DNA of 64,000 nucleotides from Allomuricauda sp. F6463D (lineage in GTDB: Bacteria > Bacteroidota > Bacteroidia > Flavobacteriales > Flavobacteriaceae). A model generated the notes under the pieces. It did not search any database. It saw only the letters and a list, made by a program, of their open reading frames with translations, and was not told the origin of the DNA. Positions 44,835-55,084 of the stretch are shown here, in pieces (position 1 is the stretch's first letter; each line of letters opens with the position of its first letter). A program made the position numbers and the translations under genes. The stretch covers positions 1,696,160 to 1,760,159 of the forward strand of contig NZ_JALKAN010000001.1 in the NCBI RefSeq assembly GCF_023015965.1, written 5' to 3'.

Positions 44835-47105
44835 TTATGGTTTATCTATCCGTCCCATTTTCGATACATCAAGTGTTTCGATACCTAGCTTAATGGCCGG
44901 ACTATCTGGTTTAAAACCGAAATCACCGCCGGCTGGGTCAACCAGCATAGGATTTGCGAACATGCTCATTTGCTCTTTTCCTACAGCCCGCATTTTAACA
45001 AAGTGCTCATCCATCCATTCTGGATTTCTGGGATGATAATACAGGTTTGAATCCATTTCTGTTTCAACTAATAAAGGGTGTCCGTCCTCACTTCTCGCAA
45101 TAGGCCTTTCACCATGTGCATTACCGCCATCAGGGTGAGAAATAATAATATTGTGATGAACCTTTGCTCCTTTTACACTAGCCCATTCAAAACTCACATA
45201 ACCCCAGTGCGGTGAAACCAAGGGCTCAACGATGAAATTATTAATAATGTCATTGACACCTTTTGAAGCAATTTGGGCTGAAAACCCGTAGTTATTATAG
45301 AGAATATTGCCATAAATAAGTGTTTCATGCTGATCATCATCACATCGGATTGCTGAAGGAAAGGAATGCTCTAAATTGTCGTGTATATAATTATAACGAA
45401 CGATGTTACCCGATCCTGCACCTGAAACATAAATGGCATTACCGTCTGATAATAATTGTACCGTATGAGTAATTTCATTGTTCTCTAAAAGGTTGTGCCT
45501 TGAATGATTGTACTTTTCACGAACCTTCCAGTTTTCATACGTTTCTGTGGTATTGACCTTTACTTCTTCTGGAATTTCATTTTGACGAATGGTTCTTCCT
45601 CCTTCACCATTTAAGGATCTATCAGGCTCTACTCGATTTGTAATCAGTACTGCCGAATAGCCACTATGATGCACATAATTTTGTGCAATATGGTTATGAC
45701 CACTTTGCCAAGCCCATATTCCTGGGGAGTGCCACGTAATTTCACTAAAATGATGAATGTGGTTATTGATAATATCATTATGGTGATTAACATCTTTTGT
45801 CCCTGCCCCATAACCAGCCAAAAGAATACCTGCTTCACCCAGATGGGCAAATTCACAATTTTCAATACGGTTACGTTGGGCGTAAAGATCTAGCCTTACC
45901 CCTGACCCGCCTGAATTAAGAAAATTACAATCTATGATTTCACAATTTTCAGCCCCTCGAAATCGAATCATCGCTGAAGGTTTGTCGAACATATCCCAAT
46001 CATGTTGCATTCCCCACCCTAAACGGTCTTCATCATTTGTCCAAGCCAAACGATCGGCATGTGTAAAGGTGAGACCTTTTAAGGTTATTCCACTAACCGG
46101 ACTATCTGTGGGTCCATCATAATTAATATTTCCTTCAACTCTAATAAGCTCACTGGTCGTTGGTGCCAAAATACCCCGGGGTGACCCATCTTGGGCAGGA
46201 TCAGATGGCCACAAGTAAATTTTATTGGTCTTGGTATTTACCACCCATTCCCCTGGCTCATCCAATGCCTCAAGAATATTTTCAACCCAAATACTGGCAC
46301 CTGAAGGGTTATGGACCCAAGCGGGCAACTTATCTATACCATAAGTTGCGGAGACACCTGTTTGAGCGACTAATTCGGATTCGTCTACGGAAGCTAGAGG
46401 CAACATGTTAATTACCCATGGACGAAAAGGTCTTACCTGAACCTCTACATCCTCGAGGTTATCCCAGTTTTTCAAAGCACCTTTCGGAAAATAGATGTGT
46501 TTTTTATCTCCTTTTTGAGTTGGGGCAAACCCGTCATTTCTGGCACGCGTTAGACGTCCTTTCCCATCATAAAGTGTACGGAATATATCAAGACCTTCCG
46601 GAATTTCGGCTTCCCATACATTACCCAATGCAATTGAAGGAAGTTCTGAGGGTGCTGTGTTCACCAGCTTCCAGTCTGTTATTGGAACACCACCACTCAC
46701 TACTGCATGCTCCTCTGGGTATGAAGAAATAGTTAAATACGCAGGTTGTGTTGACTCACCTGCACCATATTTATCAAGAATGGCCATGTCGGAATTTGTT
46801 GGTCTTCCATCTTCTATTCCTAAAACTAAGGTTTGATTTAACTGATGACGTCCTTCCCTTAAATAAATAATAATGGGTTCTACCACCCCTGATTTTCGCA
46901 AATCTCTTGATGCTTTTACAGCGCTGGGAAGTGTCGCATAAGGATTGGAAATACTTCCATCTCCGTCATCGTTTCCATCAACTGATACATAAATCTCCCT
47001 AGGTATCTTATCTTCTGAAATCGTTGAACAAGACATATATAACAACCCTAAGATGAGTATCAATACAAATGACTTAATTTGGTTTCGCTGGTGTTCCATT
47101 TTCAT
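44835..47105 (-). CDS. Right-handed beta-helix enzyme, GH141-like, lipoprotein
   Basis: The 756-residue protein has an SPII signal (LILGLLYMSC, Cys about 26) and the family start EIYVSVDGNDDGDGSISNPYATLP. The N-terminal insertion is followed by a parallel beta-helix with ENCEIIDCNFLNSGGSG, NRIENCEFAHLGEAGILLAGYGAG and HNHIAQNYVHHSGYSAVL. Overall design matches the protein at 38900, including MQHDWDMFDKPSAMIRFRGAENC against LQHDWEMYDKANALIRFRAAENC, so the two are paralogues rather than unrelated helix proteins. It heads the GH29 pair on the minus strand. Catalytic residues were not assigned. Substrate is presumed to be a fucan oligosaccharide. Confidence 0.8.
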   Translation of the reverse strand: MKMEHQRNQIKSFVLILILGLLYMSCSTISEDKIPREIYVSVDGNDDGDGSISNPYATLPSAVKASRDLRKSGVVEPIIIYLREGRHQLNQTLVLGIEDGRPTNSDMAILDKYGAGESTQPAYLTISSYPEEHAVVSGGVPITDWKLVNTAPSELPSIALGNVWEAEIPEGLDIFRTLYDGKGRLTRARNDGFAPTQKGDKKHIYFPKGALKNWDNLEDVEVQVRPFRPWVINMLPLASVDESELVAQTGVSATYGIDKLPAWVHNPSGASIWVENILEALDEPGEWVVNTKTNKIYLWPSDPAQDGSPRGILAPTTSELIRVEGNINYDGPTDSPVSGITLKGLTFTHADRLAWTNDEDRLGWGMQHDWDMFDKPSAMIRFRGAENCEIIDCNFLNSGGSGVRLDLYAQRNRIENCEFAHLGEAGILLAGYGAGTKDVNHHNDIINNHIHHFSEITWHSPGIWAWQSGHNHIAQNYVHHSGYSAVLITNRVEPDRSLNGEGGRTIRQNEIPEEVKVNTTETYENWKVREKYNHSRHNLLENNEITHTVQLLSDGNAIYVSGAGSGNIVRYNYIHDNLEHSFPSAIRCDDDQHETLIYGNILYNNYGFSAQIASKGVNDIINNFIVEPLVSPHWGYVSFEWASVKGAKVHHNIIISHPDGGNAHGERPIARSEDGHPLLVETEMDSNLYYHPRNPEWMDEHFVKMRAVGKEQMSMFANPMLVDPAGGDFGFKPDSPAIKLGIETLDVSKMGRIDKP

Positions 47106-47736
47106 GTTACATATTGGTTTTATATCTACTCTAATATTATATCCTTAATCAATCTCGGGTTTTATATGGGCTTAAAGCTTATTAATTCATCCATAAAGGT
47201 TTTTGAATTATCAAAAAAAAAGAAACATTTTTAAGGGTAGTTTCTCTAATCTATCAATATTTTACTCTAATCAGTTATTATTAATTGTATGTATTATGTC
47301 ATTGAGGACTCAGGTAAAGGTTCTTTTTAATCTATGTATAATATTCTTTCAAAACTACTATGTTGTAATTCAAAAATTTTCCTTCTTTCTCGCTGTAAGT
47401 ATCCTTGTGAGCAAACAACCCTAATTTGGCTTCGTTTTATCTCTGGAAATGTGTATCATTTTGATAGCTTTCATTAATAATAGCTCCTACACTCACTTCT
47501 TAACTTAATGCAACTACGGTTCTTCATAGGAAAAAGCACACAGTTTTTATGAACTGTGAACATTTCATTGACGGTTGTTTTACATTTTACTGGGACCCAC
47601 CTTTTCCTAGATTAACACTTGAAATCCAGCATGAAGCAGACAGATATTCACTCTAAAAAATGAGTGGTTTCTACTTATCCTTAGAATCGATATTGGCCAT
47701 AGTACAGCACTTTTACCTATTTATTTTTAAGTAAAA
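47106..47736. other. Intergenic region between SusD and GH141-like gene
   Basis: The region, 690 bp with the terminator, is AT-rich and separates the SusCD transcript from a second minus-strand transcript, so the promoter of the GH141-GH29 pair should lie near 47110-47300. A 73-codon frame at 47203 has low-complexity hydrophobic content and no start context, so I do not call it. Confidence 0.3.
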
Positions 47737-47760
47737 GGGTACACAAAGCTTTGTGTACCC
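47737..47760 (-). terminator. Terminator after SusD
   Basis: A perfect 24-nt palindrome with half site GGGTACACAAAG is followed on the minus strand by TTTT. It lies 37 bp beyond the susD stop, so SusC-SusD transcription probably ends here. An A-rich stretch on the other side would allow it to work on the plus strand as well. Confidence 0.8.
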
Positions 47761-47796
47761 TAATAAAAAAACTAACTCATAACTCATTCTAACGAT

Positions 47797-49521
47797 TCAA
47801 TACCCAGGATTCTGTTCCAATAATGGATTTTTATTAATCTCACTTTGCGGGATAGGCATATAATATAGCTTTTCATCATACGTCCTCGTTTGTACTTTGA
47901 AATAATCATAGGTAGCTGTCGGGGGATCAACGGTAAGATCATTTGCCACATCCACTCCATATGCATCCTTGAAGGTCTGGTCAAGGATTTTCCATCGACG
48001 TACATCGAAGAAACGAAACCCTTCATAGCACAACTCAATCCTTCTTTCATGCATTACCTCATCCATAGTAATGACTGTTGGAAGTGATGCGTCAGGAAGG
48101 CCAACACGTTGGCGAATTGGCAAAATATAGTCACGTGCTTCAGCGCCTCTACCTAGCATTACCAAGCACTCGGCGTAATTAAGATAAAACTCTGTCAAGC
48201 GCATCATGATCATTTGAACAGGTTCACCTACATTAAATTTGGTTGTGGTATCATCCCTTACGTATTTGTGGCAATAATAACCGGTACGGGTGTAGTTATT
48301 TACTTCCTGTAAAACACCTCCTTGGCGGTCATATCCATTCCGGGTTATAACTGCTCCTGAATCATCTATATATTTGTAGGTTCCTGTTTCAATTTTGTAG
48401 CCCACCTCTGAGGCATCAGGAACACGTGGCATGGTTTGACTGAATTCTGCACCATCGTACAAAATATTGGCATAAAAACGCAATTCCCGATTTTCAAAAG
48501 GGGCATCCCCATGAATAGCCCTGTTGTAAGGGGTACCGTCCGCCATTTGAAAATCATCGACCAGAGCCTGAATCGGAGTGGCTAGTCCCCATCCTCCAAA
48601 ACTGGGCGGGCCAAACAATGTCGTAGGGAAATTAAACCAGAAAATCAATTCACCGGAATTGGCACGTGCGTTCTTGCTAAGCATTAATTCGGTGTTCCCT
48701 TGGCTTTTAGTATCAAAGAAAACATTGCGATAATCAGCCGGATTATACAATTGATATTGAGGTAGGTCAAGTACTGCTTTGTTAGCTGCGGCTGCAGCTT
48801 CCCATTTGGATTGATCGTTTGTAGGATTGTGCAAAGGGCTTGCTGCATGTAATAATACCTGAGCCCTTAATCCCAGGGCAACACCACTAGTAATACGGCC
48901 AGCTGTAGCCGGCTCAACAGGCAACCCTTTTAATGACTCCGCTATATCATCTAAAATAAAATCAACGCACTCATCATAACTGGCCCTTTTTTGATCAACC
49001 GGGTCATCCGAGGTGAATGGTTTTGTAGAAATAACCACCCCACCATAAGCTTTAATCATTTGGTTATAAATATAGGCCCTTATAAAATGCATTTCAGCCA
49101 ACCATAATTTAATTTTATCTTCAGCTACATCAAACTTTCCATTCTCATAATTTTCGAAAAATATATTAATATGCTGAATTATTTTATAATTGTCGTACCA
49201 CGACCCTATTGAAGACACAGATGAAGGGTTAATTTTACCATCGGTAATCTCAAGACCACCTCCCCATGGGATATGTGCAAAAGCCTCATCGCCGGCTTCA
49301 CCCCTATAATGACCCCAACTCATCATTCGTCCATCTGTAACCCTAGTTGCGGTATATTCATTTACCATGTGGTAAGCATAATCGACATATCCTTGGATTG
49401 TGGTTTCATTTTCCCAGAAATCTACATCAGAAAGGCTGTCTCTGGGGGTCAAATCAAGCATGTCCTTTGAACATGACATGAATGTCATGATAAATAATAG
49501 TAAAAATGTTGTATTTTTCAT
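47797..49521 (-). CDS. susD: SusD/RagB-type glycan-binding lipoprotein
   Basis: The 574-residue protein has an SPII signal (LLFIMTFMSC, Cys about 17) followed by the usual LTPRDSLSDVDFWENETTIQGYVDYAYH start. Helical TPR-type repeats include WLAEMHFIRAYIYNQMIKAYGGVV, and the C-terminal half carries the MRLTEFYLNYAECLVMLG and VMHERRIELCYEGFRFFDVRRW motifs found in nearly all SusD proteins. It closes the ligand cavity of the SusC partner on the cell surface and captures oligosaccharide. It lies 12 bp after susC and ends at a strong terminator. Confidence 0.95.
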   Translation of the reverse strand: MKNTTFLLLFIMTFMSCSKDMLDLTPRDSLSDVDFWENETTIQGYVDYAYHMVNEYTATRVTDGRMMSWGHYRGEAGDEAFAHIPWGGGLEITDGKINPSSVSSIGSWYDNYKIIQHINIFFENYENGKFDVAEDKIKLWLAEMHFIRAYIYNQMIKAYGGVVISTKPFTSDDPVDQKRASYDECVDFILDDIAESLKGLPVEPATAGRITSGVALGLRAQVLLHAASPLHNPTNDQSKWEAAAAANKAVLDLPQYQLYNPADYRNVFFDTKSQGNTELMLSKNARANSGELIFWFNFPTTLFGPPSFGGWGLATPIQALVDDFQMADGTPYNRAIHGDAPFENRELRFYANILYDGAEFSQTMPRVPDASEVGYKIETGTYKYIDDSGAVITRNGYDRQGGVLQEVNNYTRTGYYCHKYVRDDTTTKFNVGEPVQMIMMRLTEFYLNYAECLVMLGRGAEARDYILPIRQRVGLPDASLPTVITMDEVMHERRIELCYEGFRFFDVRRWKILDQTFKDAYGVDVANDLTVDPPTATYDYFKVQTRTYDEKLYYMPIPQSEINKNPLLEQNPGY

Positions 49522-49533
49522 GATTTCAATTTT

Positions 49534-52500
49534 TTAAAAATTTATACTTAGACCGGTTGAAATAACCCGCGAAATTTCATAAGATTGCCAGCTATCTAGT
49601 TCAACATCACGCGAAATTGGCATATTATCGAAGGTGAAAAGGTTATCTGCACTCACAAAAAACCGCACTTCTTTAATATTGGTTCCAGTAAGGAAAGATT
49701 GCGGTAAAGAATAACCAAGTTCTACCGCTTTAACACGTAAAAAGCTCGCGTCCACTAACCAAAAAGTCGAACGTCTGTCGTTATTGTGGCTTCCAATTTG
49801 GTTATCTCCCAAAAAGGCATAGGTTTTAGGATATACATTATCGCCTTCCTCTTGCCATCTTCCTTCGAACCAAGCTTTATCATAGCGAAGCATTTCAGGT
49901 TGAACCATGGTCCATGCCCGTGCCTGCCCTTGTAGGCGTAAAACAAAATCAAAAGTTTTATATTTTGCACTTAAGTTAATACCGTACACAATTTCTGGGG
50001 TACGTGGTTTATCAACTCGTACCCGGTCTTGATCATCTATAATACCGTCAGCAGTGTCATAAACCCCATCGCCATCGGTATCAATAGTCAATTGATCGAC
50101 ATATTTAATATCACCAGGCTGTGTTCCCGGCAAGTGCGCAGAATTATCAATTTCACTCTGATTTTGGTAAAGTCCGTCAGCAATCAAAATTAATCGTGAA
50201 AGTGGACTGGTTCCACCATCATCAATTACATCAACTGGATGCCCTTCCTTTTTCTGAAAATCAAGTACTCCAGCTGCTTCATCTAAAAATACGGCCTTGT
50301 TCTTGGTGTAAGTGAAGGTACCGGCTATTGAAAAATTAAAGTCTTCATTTACTCTCTTATTAAAGGATGCATCTCCATCAAACCCCCAACTATCAACAAT
50401 ACCTATGTTTTCATCTGGCAGGGTAATTCCAAAATAATCAGGTACCGACTCATTTCTTGGAATCAAAATTTTAGTCCTCCTGTTTTTAAAATAATCTGCT
50501 GTTAGACTGAATAATCCATTTGAAAGTTGCAGATCTACTCCTATATCCAAGGTTTCCTGTTCTTCCCAGGTAATATTAGAATTAGGATATCCATCCAACG
50601 TGAACGACACAACAGGTTCCCCATCTTCTCCGAGGTATGTTCTCCTATACGTTCCTTGTTCCTGGGAATAGGTTGCCAAGTATTGAAATGGTTCTGTGTT
50701 ATCTAGCCCCATTCGTCCCCAGGAACCCCTGATTTTGAAGTAATTAAAAATACCGATATTATTTTTAAAAAATGGTTCCTCCGAAATACGCCACGCAGCT
50801 GATACAGCTGGGAAATAACCCCATTTTTGTCCGTTAGGGAATTTATAACTTCCATCGGCACGAAAAGTAAGATCTATCAGGTATTTATCCTTGTAACCAT
50901 AATTAAAACGTCCAAAATAACTTAATGATGAAGTTTCAAAATCTGAACCGCTATTGATGTCAGTTGCTTCATCCCCCGCACTTATTTGCTGTACAATGTT
51001 GGTTAAATAATCTCCTCTGGATGCGAACAGTACTTCGCCAGTACCCTTACGTGCTTCCATACCAACAAACGTATCAAAACTATGGTCACCAAAAGTCCTG
51101 ATGTATTTCAAATAAGCATTTAACTGACTTGAATTACTATCACTATATTCTTTTTGTAGTAAAGGGTTTTGCGTTGTCCAACCACTTGGGATTGATATAT
51201 ATTCATCTGCGTTTTCATCATAAGAATAAGTATTCCATGTGTTCAACCAGTTTGTATTTTTTTGATTATCAACACTATACCTTGCGAATCCCGCAAAAGA
51301 AAGTCCTTTAGTAATCCAATCCATTTTATAATCGTAACGGAAAATGCCCCTAATTCCTGTGCCATTTGTCCGGTCATAGCCAAATACTTCGGAACCCATT
51401 ATAACTGGGTTATAACCATATTGCATATTTCCGACCAAACCATTTGGATACCTAAAAATAGTCTCTGGCAAGGCTTGTTTAGCACGTAACCTCGTCTGAC
51501 TCGTTAATTGTTCTTGACTCTGATTACTTACATTTGCTGAAATATCTACAGATAATTTAAGGTCTTTTGATGCCTGGAAATCTAGGTTGGACCTTATTTG
51601 ATAACGCTTAAAATACACCGCATCGCTTTCTTTGTACTGCCCGTCTTGGTTTAATAGTTCTCCCGAAAAATAATAATCGATCTTTTCGGAGCCTCCTCTT
51701 ACAGAAAGGTTGTAACGCTGTTGATAAGCCCAGTCCTTAAATACTTCGTCAAACCAGTCAACATCTTGGCCTGCATGTGTCAAAGGAGAAGAACCTGTCC
51801 TTAACTTTTCCAAATCCTCCTCGGAATAGATGATAGGAGCTCCCTTATATGCTGCCTCTTCGTTCATTGCAACGGCTGTCTGGTATGAATTTGTCCAGTT
51901 AGGTTTTACGGTTGGTTGAGTTAATGAAAACGTACCTGATACTGAGTAAACAGGATCGCCTTTGTTACCGCGTTTGGTTTCAATAAGTATTACTCCATTG
52001 GAAGCATTTACCCCATAAATTGCAGCAGAAGCATCCTTAAGAACGGACATTGATTTTATATCATTTGGATTAAGCCTTGAGAGGGCGTCAACATTTGAAG
52101 GGACTCCATCAATTACCAACAAAGGACTATTATTTGCGTCACCCAAGGTACCCTTTCCCCTCACAAAGATCTCGACGTTTTCTGCCCCAGGTCTACCACC
52201 TCGTTGGTTGATAACTAGACCAGGGACTTGACCGGCAAGGCCCGTAGTAATATTAGCCGAATGGCTATTTAATAGTTCTTCACCACTTACTGTTGCTACA
52301 GCGCCTGTTAGTGTTGCTTTTTTACGTGAACCATAACCCACTACAACGACTTCATCCAATCCCGCAGCATCCACCTGCATTGCAACATCTATAGTACTAG
52401 AGTCGCCCTCAATAGTGATGGACTGAGTCTTCATACCAACATAGGAAAAGACAAGTACATCACCGATTGCGGCCTCAATGGAATAATTGCCATCAAAATC

Positions 52501-52746
52501 CGTTTGCGTACCCCTAACCGTTCCTTTAACAAGGACATTGACTCCGGGAAGCAGTTCCCCTGAATCGTCCACAACTGTTCCGGTAATTTGCTGCTGAACC
52601 ATTAAACTAGCAAGAGAGTCACCGGTATATGTGCTAGCATGGATCTGGGAGACACCAAAGAAGAATAAGAATTGTGCAAATCCTATTCCAAAGAGCAACC
52701 TTGACCGCATGTTAAATGGCGAGCAATTGATTTTGCTTTTTTTCAT
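49534..52746 (-). CDS. susC: SusC/RagA-type TonB-dependent transporter
   Basis: The 1070-residue protein has an N-terminal signal region, a CarboxypepD_reg domain (about 52-130, ITGTVVDDSGELLPGVNVLVKGT and DGNYSIEA), the TonB-box region LDEVVVVGYGSRKKATLTGAVA, a plug domain with NSPLLVIDGVPS and ASAAIYGVNASNGVILIETKRG, and a 22-strand-type barrel ending in a hydrophobic strand (SRVISTGLSINF). It imports oligosaccharides from the SusD lid with energy from TonB. The HTCS at 25861 presumably controls it. Length and motif order are normal, and there is no sign of truncation. Confidence 0.96.
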   Translation of the reverse strand: MKKSKINCSPFNMRSRLLFGIGFAQFLFFFGVSQIHASTYTGDSLASLMVQQQITGTVVDDSGELLPGVNVLVKGTVRGTQTDFDGNYSIEAAIGDVLVFSYVGMKTQSITIEGDSSTIDVAMQVDAAGLDEVVVVGYGSRKKATLTGAVATVSGEELLNSHSANITTGLAGQVPGLVINQRGGRPGAENVEIFVRGKGTLGDANNSPLLVIDGVPSNVDALSRLNPNDIKSMSVLKDASAAIYGVNASNGVILIETKRGNKGDPVYSVSGTFSLTQPTVKPNWTNSYQTAVAMNEEAAYKGAPIIYSEEDLEKLRTGSSPLTHAGQDVDWFDEVFKDWAYQQRYNLSVRGGSEKIDYYFSGELLNQDGQYKESDAVYFKRYQIRSNLDFQASKDLKLSVDISANVSNQSQEQLTSQTRLRAKQALPETIFRYPNGLVGNMQYGYNPVIMGSEVFGYDRTNGTGIRGIFRYDYKMDWITKGLSFAGFARYSVDNQKNTNWLNTWNTYSYDENADEYISIPSGWTTQNPLLQKEYSDSNSSQLNAYLKYIRTFGDHSFDTFVGMEARKGTGEVLFASRGDYLTNIVQQISAGDEATDINSGSDFETSSLSYFGRFNYGYKDKYLIDLTFRADGSYKFPNGQKWGYFPAVSAAWRISEEPFFKNNIGIFNYFKIRGSWGRMGLDNTEPFQYLATYSQEQGTYRRTYLGEDGEPVVSFTLDGYPNSNITWEEQETLDIGVDLQLSNGLFSLTADYFKNRRTKILIPRNESVPDYFGITLPDENIGIVDSWGFDGDASFNKRVNEDFNFSIAGTFTYTKNKAVFLDEAAGVLDFQKKEGHPVDVIDDGGTSPLSRLILIADGLYQNQSEIDNSAHLPGTQPGDIKYVDQLTIDTDGDGVYDTADGIIDDQDRVRVDKPRTPEIVYGINLSAKYKTFDFVLRLQGQARAWTMVQPEMLRYDKAWFEGRWQEEGDNVYPKTYAFLGDNQIGSHNNDRRSTFWLVDASFLRVKAVELGYSLPQSFLTGTNIKEVRFFVSADNLFTFDNMPISRDVELDSWQSYEISRVISTGLSINF

Positions 52747-53000
52747 TTTTTAGAGTTTTAGTTAGTAATTTATTTATGTGCATTATACTGGTTGTTATAA
52801 TCCCCTATGCCCGGGGTGTTATCATAGGTCTTTACTTTATTTTTTATTTAAAAATTTTTCTGTTTTATGAACTCAGGTCAAGATAGCTTGGTGCTCTCTT
52901 TTATCGCATTTTTATTACGATTCCGATTCATTTTCAATTAAGAACTGTTAGTCTTATAGTCAGAACTATATCTTCATTAAATTGGTTCACATTTGAATAT

Positions 53001-54812
53001 TTAATTAATAGGCTTTAACACTAATGATTTTAAGCTTGATGTACTCCTATTCCCTTCGACCAAGGATGTCGTAATGACATGTTTTCCAGGCGTTTTGAAT
53101 TCAATTATTCCCATATTGTACAATGCGTACTTTTCCGTGGCAGCTTGTTGATTCTGCACCATAATTGCTTCATCAGTCACCGTTTTCCACACCAACCTGT
53201 CCTCTCCCTTATATTCCAGTTCTAGATAATAGTACCCGGGTTTTTGTACATTTACTGTCCATGTAACGGTTCCATCTTCCTTCCAACCACTGACCTGATT
53301 GGCGTGCTTCCATTCTCCGAACTTTTCCATCCAACGGATTTCTTTTTGCTCAGCATTTGCAACTTCGCCCAACTCCAAAATCAATGGAGTATCAATGTTT
53401 GGGTATACGCCCGTTACCGTTTTTATGGACACTTTGTTCGCTTCTTCCTTTAATTTGATTTCAATCACCGATATCAACTCTTCCGGGGCTTTGTACGGAA
53501 CATCCATAACCAACCAATCACCGTTTTTGCGAAAATCAATCTTACTTTCGTCGGAAGCGTTCAATAATTCTATTGATTCTATCTGATTTTCAAGGCCAGG
53601 TAAATACAATTTTCCGTCCTGAGGCCATTCGCTTACAGAAAGGAACAATGATTTCCCGTTTGTAGTAACATCTCCCCACGGCAACGCATATCCCCAAGGT
53701 GAAGGACCTGCTCCATATATAACCTGGGGATATTTCTGGATCCATTTTCCGGTTTCTTCCAAGAATCTCACCCCTATCTCGAGAATTTCCCCTTTGCCAT
53801 CGGGGCCCACATTGAACAAATATGTACCTCCCCGACCTATGGTTTCAATGAGCCTATGAAGTATTTCTTTTGGGCTCTTAAAATTATTATCGTACCAAGC
53901 ATATGACCAAGAATCATTGTTGGTATCGGCGGTTTCCCACAAGCCGTTAAGATTCTGAGTTGGCACCTCCATATCACCCTGGCTGGCATAATCGCCCATG
54001 CCATAACCGATCCTACTGCCCAACATAGCATTTGGCTGTAATTTTCTTACCATATCAGCCAATTCGATTACATATTCTTTGGGCATGTCGCCCGGCGTAT
54101 CGAACCAAATAAAATCTATATCGCCATAATTGGTGCAGATTTCCTTTACTTGTGGCTTACATTTATTATAGAAATAATCTTTAAAGTCAACCTCATTCCC
54201 ATTCTCGTCCGTATCTGGACCATTGCCGCCACCAGGAGTAGTCCAATCCTGAAAATGTGAGTAATAAAACCCGAAACCCAGTCCAAGTTCATGGCAAGCG
54301 GCAGATAATTCTTTCATCGGATCCCTCCCGAATGGTGTGGCATCAACGATATTAAAATCACTTGCCTCGGAATCGAACATAGCAAACCCTTCGTGATGTT
54401 TACTGGTGACAATAATATATTTCATTCCGGCATTCTTGGCCAATTGTGCTATTTTCCTTGCATCGAATTCCGATGGATTAAAGGTTTCTGCAACTTTTTT
54501 ATATTCATCAATCGGAATATTTGCCACTCTCGGGTTCATAATCCATTCGCCAATACCATAATACGTTTTGTCTTTCCATTTTCCACCCAAGCTAGAATAA
54601 AGTCCCCAATGAATAAACATTCCGAAGTTGCCTTCGTCGAACAACTTACCTTTCCCATTTTTCAGGGCATCTAAGGTAACTTGGGAATCTCCCCACATTT
54701 TGTCCATGCTTTTTTCGTTCTTTTTTTCTTGGGAAAACGCTGAATGGTCATGGATTAATAAAAATGCCAACAACAGGAATGCTAAATGCGTATTCTTGTA
54801 TTTTCGAATCAT
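53001..54812 (-). CDS. GH29 alpha-L-fucosidase, periplasmic
   Basis: The 603-residue enzyme has a cleavable signal peptide (AFLLLAFLLIHDHSAFSQ). The barrel includes EGNFGMFIHWGLYSSLGGKW, KYIIVTSKHHEGFAMFDS, FIWFDTPGDM with the nucleophile D238, and YLFNVGPDGKGEI. A C-terminal beta domain (about 460-600, WTVNVQKPGYYYLELEYKG) is homologous to the accessory domain in the other GH29 enzymes. With WFDTP it groups with the enzyme at 36968. The HHEGF variant of the HHDGF active-site motif is unusual among the four. It lies 254 bp upstream of susC and probably has its own promoter. Confidence 0.95.
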   Translation of the reverse strand: MIRKYKNTHLAFLLLAFLLIHDHSAFSQEKKNEKSMDKMWGDSQVTLDALKNGKGKLFDEGNFGMFIHWGLYSSLGGKWKDKTYYGIGEWIMNPRVANIPIDEYKKVAETFNPSEFDARKIAQLAKNAGMKYIIVTSKHHEGFAMFDSEASDFNIVDATPFGRDPMKELSAACHELGLGFGFYYSHFQDWTTPGGGNGPDTDENGNEVDFKDYFYNKCKPQVKEICTNYGDIDFIWFDTPGDMPKEYVIELADMVRKLQPNAMLGSRIGYGMGDYASQGDMEVPTQNLNGLWETADTNNDSWSYAWYDNNFKSPKEILHRLIETIGRGGTYLFNVGPDGKGEILEIGVRFLEETGKWIQKYPQVIYGAGPSPWGYALPWGDVTTNGKSLFLSVSEWPQDGKLYLPGLENQIESIELLNASDESKIDFRKNGDWLVMDVPYKAPEELISVIEIKLKEEANKVSIKTVTGVYPNIDTPLILELGEVANAEQKEIRWMEKFGEWKHANQVSGWKEDGTVTWTVNVQKPGYYYLELEYKGEDRLVWKTVTDEAIMVQNQQAATEKYALYNMGIIEFKTPGKHVITTSLVEGNRSTSSLKSLVLKPIN

Positions 54813-55084
54813 ATTATTTCTTTTATAATTGATGTCTGTTTATTTTCTGTTTAATATTATGTTTCATAGCATATGTCCTCATATTCAAAGAAATGCCACG
54901 CACAATCCTTTGCAAATCATTAGCATTAACAAAGTGTTGCAAAGCGTTTTTGGGGATACCTGCCGTAATTTATTATAATGGTTTAAGCCTATTCTACACG
55001 TAATTGATAGTCTTCAACTACTCGATAATACCTTATAGTATAATTACACTTCTTAATCCGAGTTTTTCTTGAGTCAAGTTATTT

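Noticed and set aside
47203..47424. 73-codon hydrophobic plus-strand frame
   Set aside because: Low-complexity AT-rich sequence that mimics a membrane helix; no ribosome-site-like context or neighbours.
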